Assembly: GCA_002007465.1 (NCBI GenBank)
Contig: LNAC01000164.1
Location: 2,094,246-2,158,245, forward strand
Direction of reading: 5' to 3'
Origin: Ailurus styani
Taxonomy: Eukaryota; Chordata; Mammalia; Carnivora; Ailuridae
Length of the DNA stretch: 64,000 nt
The notes under the pieces were generated by a model, which made no database searches, was not told where the DNA came from, and saw only the letters and a program-made list of their open reading frames with translations. Below are positions 54,030 to 63,195 of this stretch, piece after piece. The stretch's first letter is position 1, and each line of letters begins with the position of its first letter. The translations under genes were made by a program, and so were the position numbers.

Positions 54030-54570
54030 CAGTCCTCCCACCGGATGCGCGGCAGCCTCGGATAGTCCCCCACCCCAGCCAGGGCCCAAGGGTCAGGAAG
54101 GAGGGGAGGGTGCAGGCGGCGTCCAATCGGAGGCTGCCGGAGTCGCGGCCGGTCCTGCCGCCAATCGGCCAGGGCGCCCTGCAGCGACGCTGCTTCTCCG
54201 CCCGGGCTCCTCGGGGGACCGCTGGAGGTGGGGGGGCAGAGAAGCAGGGAGGGGGCCAGGGACCCGCGGCCGGCCCGCGCCGCCTTCCGCGCCCCGCTTC
54301 ACAGGCCCAGCCCCGCTCTTCTTTTAACTAAACCCGCCCAGCTCGTGGCGCGCAGGGCGCAGGGGGCGCGGTGGGCGCAGGCCCCTCGTGAGCCCGAGGC
54401 CCCCAGACCCCTAGCCCTCCCGGGAGAGGCCAGTTCCGCCCGCCTTCACCACACTCCCTCCCCCTTCCCCTCTCTGTGGGAAGGAGGCAGCTGGGGCGGG
54501 GGTGGCCGCGGGAGCGTCTCGCCCGTGTGATCGTGCCGAGAGCCGGGAATTCGGGGCCATGTGGGAAAGA
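54030..54570. promoter_or_regulatory. CpG island-like block with paired CCAAT boxes
   Basis: CpG-dense. CCAATCGG occurs at 54123-54130 and again at 54161-54168, 38 bp apart, in a promoter-like setting. Frames of about 110 codons are open in several registers, as expected from composition. Candidate promoter of an unannotated transcript; direction unknown. Confidence 0.55.
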
Positions 54571-55270
54571 CATTAGTGCCGGCCGCCCTGCCAGCCAGGA
54601 ATGCGCCCCCCGCTCCGCAGCAGCCGCCTGCCTGGCTCAGAAACGGTGACTCACCCGCTCCGTGTTCCCACCCCCTCGTCGTGCACCCTCCACAGCCCAC
54701 CACAGACAGGCCTGGCCGCCGGCTTTCCAGCCTCCCAGCCTTTGCTCCGGCTCGTCCTGCTACCTGCTTGGCCCATCCTCCGGTCTCTCCCAATCTCCTG
54801 CAACCCTGAACCAGATCTCACCTCCCCGGGAGTCCTCAGAACCCCCTTCCGGGCCTGTGTATTCTCTGGACTCTGGCTCTTTGGAATACTGCTTTGGGAC
54901 TTAGCCTCTACAGCCGTCTTTCTCAGGCCGGAGGGACTCACCTCTGGTCGCACACGCAGCCCTGGACCAGGAGCACAGGGCAGGTGCACACAAAAAGAAA
55001 GGAGTCATGTAACCTGTGAAGTTTGGGAAGCAGAGCACTGTATGTGGAGTACTGTTCCTCAGGCTCCCCTGTGACCTTGGAATAATAAACAATGCCACTT
55101 ACCTCATAGGGTGTGTGATCCTGGATCCCTTGCCCTGCTGACTGAGCCTTGCTTTCCTCACCTGATGCTGTAGGGGTAACAGGACCCTCCCCATGCGCTA
55201 ACAGGGGTGGCCTGGCTGGAAGCTTTTCCCTGCAAAGTCCTTAGCTCAGAGCCTGCTGCTGAGAGGGACT
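54571..55270. other. Unique DNA, no gene seen
   Basis: GC-rich DNA grading into ordinary sequence. A 157-codon forward frame starting at 54601 inside the CpG edge has no recognisable domain. Confidence 0.35.
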
Positions 55271-55279
55271 CCCGATGCT

Positions 55280-55455
55280 GGTAGTGATGGTATTCTCTTC
55301 ATCACAACTATTTAGTGAACACCTACTATGTGCCAGGTCCAAGGCTGGGTACTTTCTAGACGTTATTCACATCACCCCTGTTTCTGCCCTGGGAGGTAGG
55401 TTGTGTTATTATCCTTCTTTTACAAATGAGGAAACACAGGCTTGTCAGGGGGAAG
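55280..55455 (-). repeat. MIR remnant
   Basis: Antisense MIR: AACACCTACTATGTGCCAGG, TTATTCACATCACCCCTGTT and CTTTTACAAATGAGGAAACA. Confidence 0.85.
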
Positions 55456-55689
55456 GCACTGACCCAGAGACCCCAGTCTTCAGAACATAGGCCCACACCC
55501 AGGGGGCTGGTCCCAGCACCCCCGGAACTCTCCAGAGCCCACGCAGGACCACCCCCTAGGTCTGACTCTTCCAAAGACAAAAGCTCCAGTAGGCAATCCC
55601 TCGCAGCCCCCATCCCTATCAGATGCTTCCCACCGACCTCCCACCTCTCCCAGGTCTGTCTCTCATAACTTTTAATAAGACGTAATAGT

Positions 55690-55845
55690 GTCAAGCAGTG
55701 GGCATCAGCTTCATTTTTAATTATCTAATTTACATTCAATTTTCCTCGCCAATGCGATGCAGTTTATGGATGTTTTACTTAAGACCATCCATTTATGGGC
55801 CAAGAATATGTTCACAAAATGAATGGGTAATGTTTCTCTTTTGGA
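55690..55845. promoter_or_regulatory. Candidate conserved element with HOX-like sites
   Basis: Sharp AT-rich, repeat-free island: TTTTTAATTATCTAATTTAC, then TTTATGG at 55763-55769 and again at 55792-55798 (CDX/posterior-HOX-like), with ATGGATG and CATCCAT forming a short inverted repeat in between. GCCAATGCGATGC precedes them. One of the most enhancer-like stretches by composition. Confidence 0.5.
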
Positions 55846-55979
55846 GGCCCCTAGTTCAGAGTGGGGGGCGCACCTGGGGCTTTAAGCCCTGAGATCCAGG
55901 AGTCAACATAGTTCCTGACACTGGAAAAATTAATTAACAGATATCCAGAAGCTTTTCAGAGCATGCATCTCCCCTTCCA

Positions 55980-56420
55980 GCCTCCAGAAAGAATGATTGT
56001 TGAGTGCTTTACACTACTAGACACTTTACAGAAATATCTCATTTAATCCTTGCAGCAACCCTAATGAATAGGTACTACAAACACCAGTTCAGGGCACCTG
56101 GGGGGCTCAGTCTATTAAGTGTCCTACTCTTAATTTATGCTAAGCAGACTTCATGCTGAGCATGGAGCCCAACATGGGGCTCAATCTTATGACCCTGAGA
56201 TCACGTCCTGAGCCGAAACTGAGAGTTGGGCACTTAACTGACTGAGCCACCCAGGCGCCCCTCTCACTCCCTCTCTTAAAAAAAAAAAAAAAAAAGGAAA
56301 ATGGAAAAGAAAAGAAAGACAAACACCTTTTCTACAGATGGACAAAGAGACCCAGAAAGACAGTGTCCTGCCCAAGGTCACACAGTTATTGAACGTGAGA
56401 GCTGGCACTGCAAACGTAAA
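55980..56420 (-). repeat. MIR split by a composite SINEC
   Basis: Antisense MIR: GACACTTTACAGAAATATCT, CATTTAATCCTTGCAGCAAC on the left; TTTTCTACAGATGGACAAAG and CTGCCCAAGGTCACACAGTT on the right of the inserted SINE. Confidence 0.85.
56086..56318. repeat. Composite SINEC with inverted internal part
   Basis: A sense SINEC head (GGGCACCTGGGGGGCTCAG, about 56092-56137) is followed by a reverse SINEC body (about 56138-56262, ending CTGAGCCACCCAGGCGCCCC), then a sense-like tail TCTCACTCCCTCTCTTAAAA with an A-run. One short target-site duplication ACAAACACC (56077-56085 and 56319-56327) encloses the whole, suggesting a single insertion. The two heads differ at several positions. Confidence 0.8.
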
Positions 56421-56845
56421 CTGCGTGACTCAAAGCCTACTCGGCACTGCCAGACTGGGTGGCCCCTCTGAAAATCCGTGCCTGGTCCTGCATCAGCCCC
56501 AGACTTTGAGACCCTGGATGTGCGGGAAGTGTGCCCTGTGGTTCTCAAGATGTCAGTGGAGTTGAGTGACAGGGCGAGAGGGAAGGAGCAGGACTCAGTG
56601 ACTCACATTTCACAGCAGCAGACCCCCCCAGGGTTCCCTGAGATCTGGGCTTGGTTTTCCAGGCCTCTCAGTGCTCAAAGGCTGTGACTTCCATGGTGGA
56701 TTCCACGGGCTCCAGGAAGGTCCTGGAAATAGCAGGCGCACCCATGTTCCTTCCACCATTGGTCCACCACTGACATGGGGCCTCCTCTAAAGCAGAGGAG
56801 ATGAGCCAAAATTCCGGTTTCCAGGAGAGAAGAGAGACCTAGGCC
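56421..56845. other. Unique DNA, no gene seen
   Basis: Ordinary GC-rich sequence between the MIR and the degenerate tandem array. No exon or motif cluster recognised. Confidence 0.35.
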
Positions 56846-56846
56846 C

Positions 56847-57160
56847 AAAGCAAATGGGCAGTGTCGATATGCATCTTGAACCCAGCTCCTTGTGGGCCAC
56901 TGTGGACCCTCAACTCGGCCTTAGCCAAGACTGGACTGAGAGGCGGCATGGACACTCACCCCAGCCTTGGTCAAGCCCAAGTGGGTGAGCACAACAGACA
57001 GTGACTCCATGCCTCAGCCAGGCTTTGAGCAAATGGGCAAGGCAGACCCTCACCTGAACTTTACCCACTCCCGGGCAGCAGGCAGTGTGGATCCTCAGCC
57101 AGACCCTGGGCGGAGGGCAGTGGGAACACTTCCCCGGTCCAGATCATGCTCGCAGAACTG
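56847..57160 (+). repeat. Degenerate minisatellite, units about 35-50 bp
   Basis: Roughly seven loose units starting near 56856, 56894, 56943, 56996, 57035, 57081 and 57115. Recurring pieces are GGGCAGTGTSGA-like starts, GACCCTCACC / GATCCTCAGC / GACACTCACC, and GAGCAAATGGGCA / AGCAAATGGGCA. Similarity is visible but low, so this would be an old array. Confidence 0.45.
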
Positions 57161-57399
57161 AGATTGGATGGAGCTTATCCCCACCCCCCTGTGGGGACAG
57201 AGACCGACATTTTCACCAAACGCCTGCGGGTCCCAAAAGCTCAGCCGGCCACTGCAGGACAAGAGAGGGCCACCTGCAATACAAAGGCCCCGTTAGCGCC
57301 CCTGGAGCCACCCCTACATATCCAGCCTCCGTGTGCTTGATGGAAGAGGGAGGTTATGAGCCACGGCATACTTCAGGGAACTGCCGGGACCACTACGGG

Positions 57400-57565
57400 C
57401 ATTAAATGAGATGGGGGCAGTCTCTCCTCCATTCCTGAGCATGCCCTTCCTGGTAGTGCCTTCATTGCACGGCAAGGGAAGCCAAGGCCTGGAGAGACCA
57501 AAAGACTCCCCCAAGATCACACAGCAAATTGAGGTCAGAGGCAGAAGTGGAACCCAGGCCTGGGG
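57400..57565 (-). repeat. MIR-like remnant
   Basis: Antisense MIR-like: CCCCAAGATCACACAGCAAA, then TTGAGGTCAGAGGCAGAAGT and GGAACCCAGGCCTGG. Confidence 0.75.
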
Positions 57566-57640
57566 CTCACCCCGGGGGCAGGAGTGCTCTTAAGCCCTCA
57601 GACTGTTGCAGGGTGCGGGTTAAGCTGCACCTTGGCCCCT

Positions 57641-57664
57641 GTGTGTGTGTGTGTCTGTGTATGT

Positions 57665-57707
<43 letters not shown>
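57641..57707 (+). repeat. (GT)n microsatellite
   Basis: Two GT runs, the second about 38 bp uninterrupted, followed by a G-run. Likely length-polymorphic. 57720-58250 is unique GC-rich DNA with no gene seen. Confidence 0.97.
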
Positions 57708-58128
57708 GGTGGGGGGGGTGCAGCGGACAGGGTGTCAGGGGAGCTGCTGCTGCCGCCTCCCTGGTATTTTTAGCCTCGAGAATGAGCTGAGCTCAGGGCT
57801 CTGAACAACCATCGGCAGTGAGGGAAATAGGAAGGTCCCCGCCACCCCTCCCTCCCACCGCCAGCCTGGAGCCAGGTTTGGGTAGTGGGGCGGGGGGGTA
57901 GCCTGGAAAGGGGCAGAGACCCCAGGGAGTGGGAGCAGTCAGACCCTGAGACCCTACCCCCACCCCAATCTGGGTTGTTTTTCCAAAGCTCCTTTCCCAT
58001 GGGGTGCATCAGAAGCCAGCCAACCTGACGCGGATAGGCACCCCCCTCACACCCCCTGCTACCCTCGGCTTCCCCTGCTAGGAGCTCCGGGCCAGCTTTC
58101 TCCTGCGCTGCCAGGTCAGAGCTGCAAG

Positions 58129-58142
58129 GTTCCCATGACAAC
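58129..58142. promoter_or_regulatory. RFX X-box-like site
   Basis: GTTCCCATGACAAC, two half sites arranged as in RFX X-boxes, with GGATGACA directly downstream. Confidence 0.4.
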
Positions 58143-58254
58143 GGATGACAGCAGCAGAGGCTGCTGGCCACAGGGTCAGGGGTGAGGGGGGTGTGGGTGG
58201 CAGAGCAGAAGAAGGGAGGGGGCCTAGCACAACGGTGGGGGAGGGGGCTGGAGC

Positions 58255-58410
58255 GAAGGACCCCGAAATTATAGCTCCCTCCTAAAGCCTAACACCCCAG
58301 GAAAGGCCTAGAACTTTGCCTAATTGATGCTGGAAGGGACTCCATTGCGCTGACTGGGGAAGCCAGGCAAAGGAAGGGTTGGCTATGCATTTGGTCATGT
58401 GATCACGAAG
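58255..58410. promoter_or_regulatory. Candidate regulatory element
   Basis: Unique stretch with GAAATTATAGCTCC, TGCCTAATTGATGC and TTTGGTCATGTGATCACG; the last includes TCATGTGA, an MITF/TFE-type E-box, near 58396-58403. Nearby 58452-58482 has a short direct repeat of CCCAGCCCAGCACT. Confidence 0.35.
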
Positions 58411-58759
58411 CCAGCTAGGGGGTATGGCTTGGAAATCCTAGCCCAGTGTCTCCCAGCCCAGCACTTCCCAGCCCAGCACTCTGCTGCTGCCTCTAGGGTC
58501 TTGGGGATAAGAGGTGGAGTCCAGATGTCCCTATATCCCCATCTCCAGGAAGCGAATGGGTTCTATGGTCTTTCAACCAGCCTGGCTTAGATTCCTCAGC
58601 CTCTCATGAGTGGTCAGGGTCCCCAAACTGACAAATCACTTCTTGTCAAGCCTAGCCCCTCATTTTCTAGCACAGGGTGCATTTTAGATTTCTTGGATGG
58701 GGACTCTACAGGGATGGGGAGACTTCCTCATCCCTGCTGACTTTCCAGCAGGGGGATGG

Positions 58760-59100
58760 TCAGGCATTTGCCGCACATACCCCGGTTCACTGAAGATTTC
58801 ACTCCAGACCTAAGTCCCTTCAAAGACTGCCCAGGTTCCAGAACCATCATTGGCTTCCACTGTCCCCAAGACAAAACATATACACTCATCCTGGAATTTG
58901 GGGTTGACTCTGCAGTCCCTGGGGCTCCCTCCGATATGGTCCCCTCCCTGCTCCAGAATTACCAGTTTCCACGTCTCCCGGGTAAACAGCATGGTCCTTC
59001 AAGGCTCAGCTCCACTCACACACTCCTTCAAGAAGCCTTCTTGGCTCTTCCCATCCATGCAGATCTCTTGCTCACCAACAGGTACAAGGCTTGAGAGCTC
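58760..59100 (+). repeat. L2 remnant
   Basis: Sense L2-like: CCTTCAAGGCTCAGCTCCAC, CTCCTTCAAGAAGCCTTCTT. The left part is more diverged. Confidence 0.65.
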
Positions 59101-59114
59101 ATAAGGCCTTTGCA

Positions 59115-59250
59115 CACAGGATTTCTCATTCCACCCTCCTAGCATCTCTGAAAAGGCTTGCTTGCTGATGAGTAAACTGAGGCCTGGAGAAGAAGCTTCT
59201 TAGAGAAGATTGCACAGCCTGTGACCATCAACTTGGGACCTGGCCGCAGC
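59115..59250 (-). repeat. MIR-like fragment
   Basis: Antisense MIR-like: GCTGATGAGTAAACTGAGGC. Diverged. Confidence 0.6.
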
Positions 59251-59349
59251 AAGGCCCTTAATCTCTTGGCAGTTCCCAGCCTGTGGGACTCAGCTCCAAC
59301 AGCCTCTTCCTTAGACACAGAGGGCCAACGCATGTCCTTTGCCTCCAAC

Positions 59350-59475
59350 TCATCCAGTTATTCAGCATTACTGAGCACCTAACAGGTGCCAACAGAACAA
59401 GCCCTTCCCCCTTGGAGCTCACCTTCTAGCTGCGAAAACCAACAAGTGAACAATATGGCCCCAGCAGGGCCATGA
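59350..59475 (-). repeat. L2 fragment
   Basis: Antisense L2: TTACTGAGCACCTAACAGGT, GGAGCTCACCTTCTAGCTGC and ACAAGTGAACAATATGG. Confidence 0.75.
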
Positions 59476-59969
59476 TGGGGGCGCCCAGGGCAGTGGGTAC
59501 ACAGACCCCAACCATAGATCTGCCTTAGGTCCCGCCTGCCTCAGGAATTTAACTCCCATGTCTACCCTCAGTCCCACTAGCTGCAGCCCCTAGAAGGTGT
59601 TGAAGTGGGTGACTGGCTGACCCCAGTGCTTTATCAACCAGTTGCCTTACTCTATACCTGCCTGGGATCTATCCCCTCTCTTCACCACCTCCACAGACCC
59701 CCAGGATGGGTAGAGGGGCTGGCTGGACAGCAGGCCCATTAAGCTACAGCCGCCCTCCTCTGAGCCCCCAGCCCCTGACTCTGCTCTCCGGAGAACAGTA
59801 GGGCCAGCAGAACCAGCAGGAGGTGGGCAAGGGTCAAAGCCTCCTCCTCAAAGCCTCTCCCGGTTGGACTGGGGGCTCTGGGGGCTGCAGGAGGCAGGGA
59901 AGGCTCCTGACCCAGAGCCCAGTGCCCTCGCCAGGAGTGGGGGGTCAGGGCACCGGGCCCCCTCGTGAC

Positions 59970-60140
59970 GAAGCCGGCTGCAGGGCGATTAATCTCACGA
60001 GGACTATGCATCAGCCCCCCACTCAGCAGCCTCCCATGGTCAACCCCGCCTGTGCTGCCCCGGGAGTTAATCTCCACTCCCGGGACTTCTCAGCTGCTGT
60101 CACGGCTGCATTAATTCTGAGGCAGAGGGAGGCAGGAAGG
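59970..60140. promoter_or_regulatory. Candidate conserved regulatory element
   Basis: Repeat-free. GATTAATC at 59987-59994, GAGTTAATCT at 60064-60073 (reverse of AGATTAACTC), CTGTCA at 60097-60102 (MEIS-type) and GCATTAATTCTG near 60108. It shares two motifs with the element at 8510-8760. Confidence 0.5.
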
Positions 60141-60329
60141 AGGGAACACAAATGTGGGGGGGGGGGCGGTGGATAGCCTCCTTGGGAAGGTTTCATGGTC
60201 AGCGGCTGTTGAAGGATCCCAAAGGATGGGGCCTGGGGCCCCCTTCAAGGCCCTGCCCTGGATGAGGAGTTGGCGGGGGGGGGCATCCATATTATCCCCC
60301 TTAGGCCATCAGAACACTTGTACCCCCAG

Positions 60330-60440
60330 CCCTCGGCCACCAGCTGAGCCCCAAATGCAGTTTGCAGTTTTGACAGCAGATGTCTCTGCTATTATGATTT
60401 ATCAAAATGCTTAAGGTAAATAATGCACACATACTTATAG
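60330..60440. promoter_or_regulatory. Candidate PBX-HOX/MEIS-type element
   Basis: TGACAG at 60371-60376 and, 20 bp further, the 13-mer ATTATGATTTATC at 60391-60403 identical to 8571-8583. Then AAAATGCTTAAGGTAAATAA. A MEIS-type site next to a PBX-HOX-type composite is a known enhancer arrangement; use here is inferred. Confidence 0.5.
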
Positions 60441-61320
60441 GAAAAGAAGCAGGCGGTAGAAGGTGGGAAGGACTGAATGGGGTCAGAGGACTTTGGGGCA
60501 GAGGGCTCAGAGCACCCTCACCTCTGTCCTCAGCTCTCCCTACTCGGACCCGAGGCTTGGTCCCAGCCTGGCCCCGGGAAAGGTGGGCAGGGGCGACAGA
60601 GGTGACGGCAAGCCTGCCCAGCCGCCTTGCCCAAGCCCCGTCCCCAGGAGGTCAGGGAGCGGATGGGCCTGTCTTGCTGGGGCCCCGCCAGGCCTGGGAG
60701 GCGGCCACCTGAGGGAAGCGCTGATCCAGCCTCACACCTCAGCCACGTTTCCATGGCTGCACTGCGTCCTGGCTCCCGAGGGCTCTGTCACCTTATCAAC
60801 GGCGGGCACTGCCCTGGCCCTCACCCTCGCAGTCCCTCCCCCCGGACCCCAGCGGCTGCCTACAGATCCTGCTGCCGCAGAACCAAAATTCAACCGTGGG
60901 AAGTGCCCCGTCCTGGGCAGGCCTCAGAGCTGGGTGAGGGGCTGGCCGCGTGGTGGGAAGTGGCCACCGAGGCTGAGGCCCTCGGAGATTCAAGCTGCAC
61001 CCACTCTGGGCCCCCTCAAATACCCAAATCCTGTCATTCCAGCGGAGGGGGCCGTGATTCTGGGCTACCCTCTCACCCCCCACCCTCACTCCACACAGTG
61101 CTCTTTGTTTCCAAACCTTTCTGGGTTAAAGGACTTTGTTGGGATTTCTGATTTGAAAAGCAATATATATTTATTGCAACAACAAAAGAGTGAAAAAACA
61201 AAGAGTCAGAGAGTGCAGAAAAATTTAAGGAAGTAACGCTTGACCCTAATCCCACATCTGGGCATGATCACAGGGAGCATGTGGGGTGGGGGTGGGAGGA
61301 TCCTTCCAGCCCGAGCCTGA
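60441..61320. other. GC-rich DNA with a long chance frame; old AT-rich repeat at right
   Basis: Forward frames of 257 and 174 codons overlap in different registers. Neither has a recognisable domain, and the first ends within AT-rich, repeat-like DNA (GCAATATATATTTATTGCAA near 61161). I read these as chance frames. Confidence 0.4.
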
Positions 61321-61324
61321 AGCA

Positions 61325-61485
61325 TAACCAGGTGTTTAAGGGCTGGCTTCGGAAAGCAGAGGAACCCAGCCGGGTGATCTTGTGTGTCTTTCCACTTCTA
61401 CCTCTCTGAACCTCAACTTTCTCATTTGTACAATGGGGTAACTAATCAGGGACCTCCTCCCGGGTTACTGGGAGGACAAGGTGGG
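61325..61485 (+). repeat. MIR remnant
   Basis: Sense MIR: TCTGAACCTCAACTTTCTCA, TTTGTACAATGGGGTAACTA. The next stretch 61490-62120 is unique with no gene seen. Confidence 0.8.
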
Positions 61486-62124
61486 GGAGGAAGCGGGAAC
61501 TGGCCCAAGGCCTGGCACCTGGGGCCACAAGCCCTGTGCAGTGTGAGGCCAGAGAATTCATTAGCACCTCTAACCAAGGGTAGAGATGCAGAGTATGGAG
61601 GTCCCAGGGGGCTAGGGAAAGGGGTTCTTTCTAGTAAGTCTCCCCCACCTGCAAACAGCACTCCAATTAGGGTCGAAAATGCATGAGAGGGGAAAAAAGG
61701 CCAAGACAGAGGAGACAAGGTGTTTATTCAGCCCACAGAGGTGTCCTGGTGCCAATGCCATCCCCACTCAACTGCGGGCCACTGCCCTGAAGCCAGGTGA
61801 TCCTACCCAGAGGGATCAGTATGGTGATGGGGCTGGTGCAGGGACACTCAAGGTGGCCTGCTGGGGTTAAAAGGGCCCCGGAGGAGGTACCGCCTGAAGA
61901 GGAAAGCATCAGTCAGGAGGGAGAAGGCAGCAGGAAATGGACCTGCTTCTAACCCATCATCCAGCATCAGGAGGCTGGGGTAGCAGGCCGCCGGGGCCCC
62001 CAGACCCAGTACCCCCTCCCCCCGGGGCACTCAGCACCCAGGCCTGGAGCCCTGGAGGACCTCTGCTTCCTCCCCCCGGGCCCGCCCCATCTTCACGCCC
62101 TGCTGCCTGGAATCTGAGGCAGCC

Positions 62125-62500
62125 CTTGTTCTCTGGCAGGAAGGGAATTTAATGCTGCCGAGGGATGGCAGGTCGACAGGCGGAGAGAGATGAAAGTGTC
62201 CGCTCTGGCGGCCGGGTCGGGGCCTGGGGGGGACCCTCCTGCAGCCCCGCCATCTTCCCCAGCCATTCTCCATGCTGCGCGGCAGGAAGAGCCCTCAAGG
62301 GGCCCTCAGGGAAGATGTGGACCTTTGTGGACGGGACGCCGTGCAGGGCTGTGTGACCTTGGGGGGCAGCTGGGCCTCTCTGTGCCCATTACTTGCCTGC
62401 AGGGTGCCTGGGCCAAGGTCTATATTATTAACATGCTGGTGGCTGCCTGTCCCTCCCTCACCTTGGCTGTTGTCAGCATTGCCTGTCAGCACAGGGCCCC
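62125..62500. promoter_or_regulatory. Candidate regulatory region
   Basis: Unique. GGGAATTTAATGCTGCCGAG near 62143-62162 beside a small CpG-rich patch (to about 62270), and a second core GGTCTATATTATTAACATGC near 62417-62436 in GC-rich surroundings. Evidence is compositional only. Confidence 0.3.
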
Positions 62501-63049
62501 GGGTGGGCAGTGGGGGGGCCCCGGGCGGGCTACAAAATGACCTCCATCCATCCACCTCTGGCACCTGTGAGGGAATGGGAGCTGCTGCTGCAATCAGGTC
62601 AGGCCTAAGCAGCCTTGACGGCAGCCATGCCAAGTGGCCATCACCACCTCCTTTGTGACTGCGGAGAGCTCAATCGAGCCTGGGAATAGAGGCTAAGGCC
62701 CCAAGTCGGAAACTGCCCCCTGAGCCAACAGCCCCATGTCCCTGTTGGAGATGCTGTAGGTCTTGGCACCGTGAGGTAGACTTGTTGCTCTGTAAAGCAC
62801 GCTGCTGAGTGCCCCGCCCCACCCCACAATCCCTGGTCACATTGACCTTCTTTCCTGGAGACAGACAGACAAGGCTGTTTGGCCAAGGTCACCCATCAAG
62901 GATGCACACAGATTCGTGCATGCGCGTGCACACATTGACACATGGTGACCAAGGGAAGAGGACCAATGTGTTCAGACTCCCAGGTCCCCTTTCCCTTCCA
63001 CGGAGGCACATGGTCCTCCCAAGGCAGCCTGGTGCAAGTGGTGGAAGCC

Positions 63050-63195
63050 AGAAGCCCGAGTTCTAATCAGACCCTTGCTACCATCTTGCTCTGTGACTTG
63101 GGCACGTCACATGCTCTCTCTGGGCTTCAGGTGGACATCTGTAAAATCGGCAGTAATAATCCCTATCCTGATGATTTTTCTGAAGCTGAAGGAGT
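63050..63195 (+). repeat. MIR remnant
   Basis: Sense MIR: CTGTGACTTGGGCACGTCAC, CATCTGTAAAATCGGCAGTA and ATAATCCCTATCCTGATG. Confidence 0.88.

Noticed and set aside
60463..61236. A 257-codon forward frame
   Set aside because: A second frame of 174 codons overlaps it in another register, the end runs into AT-rich repeat-like DNA, and no domain or signal is visible.
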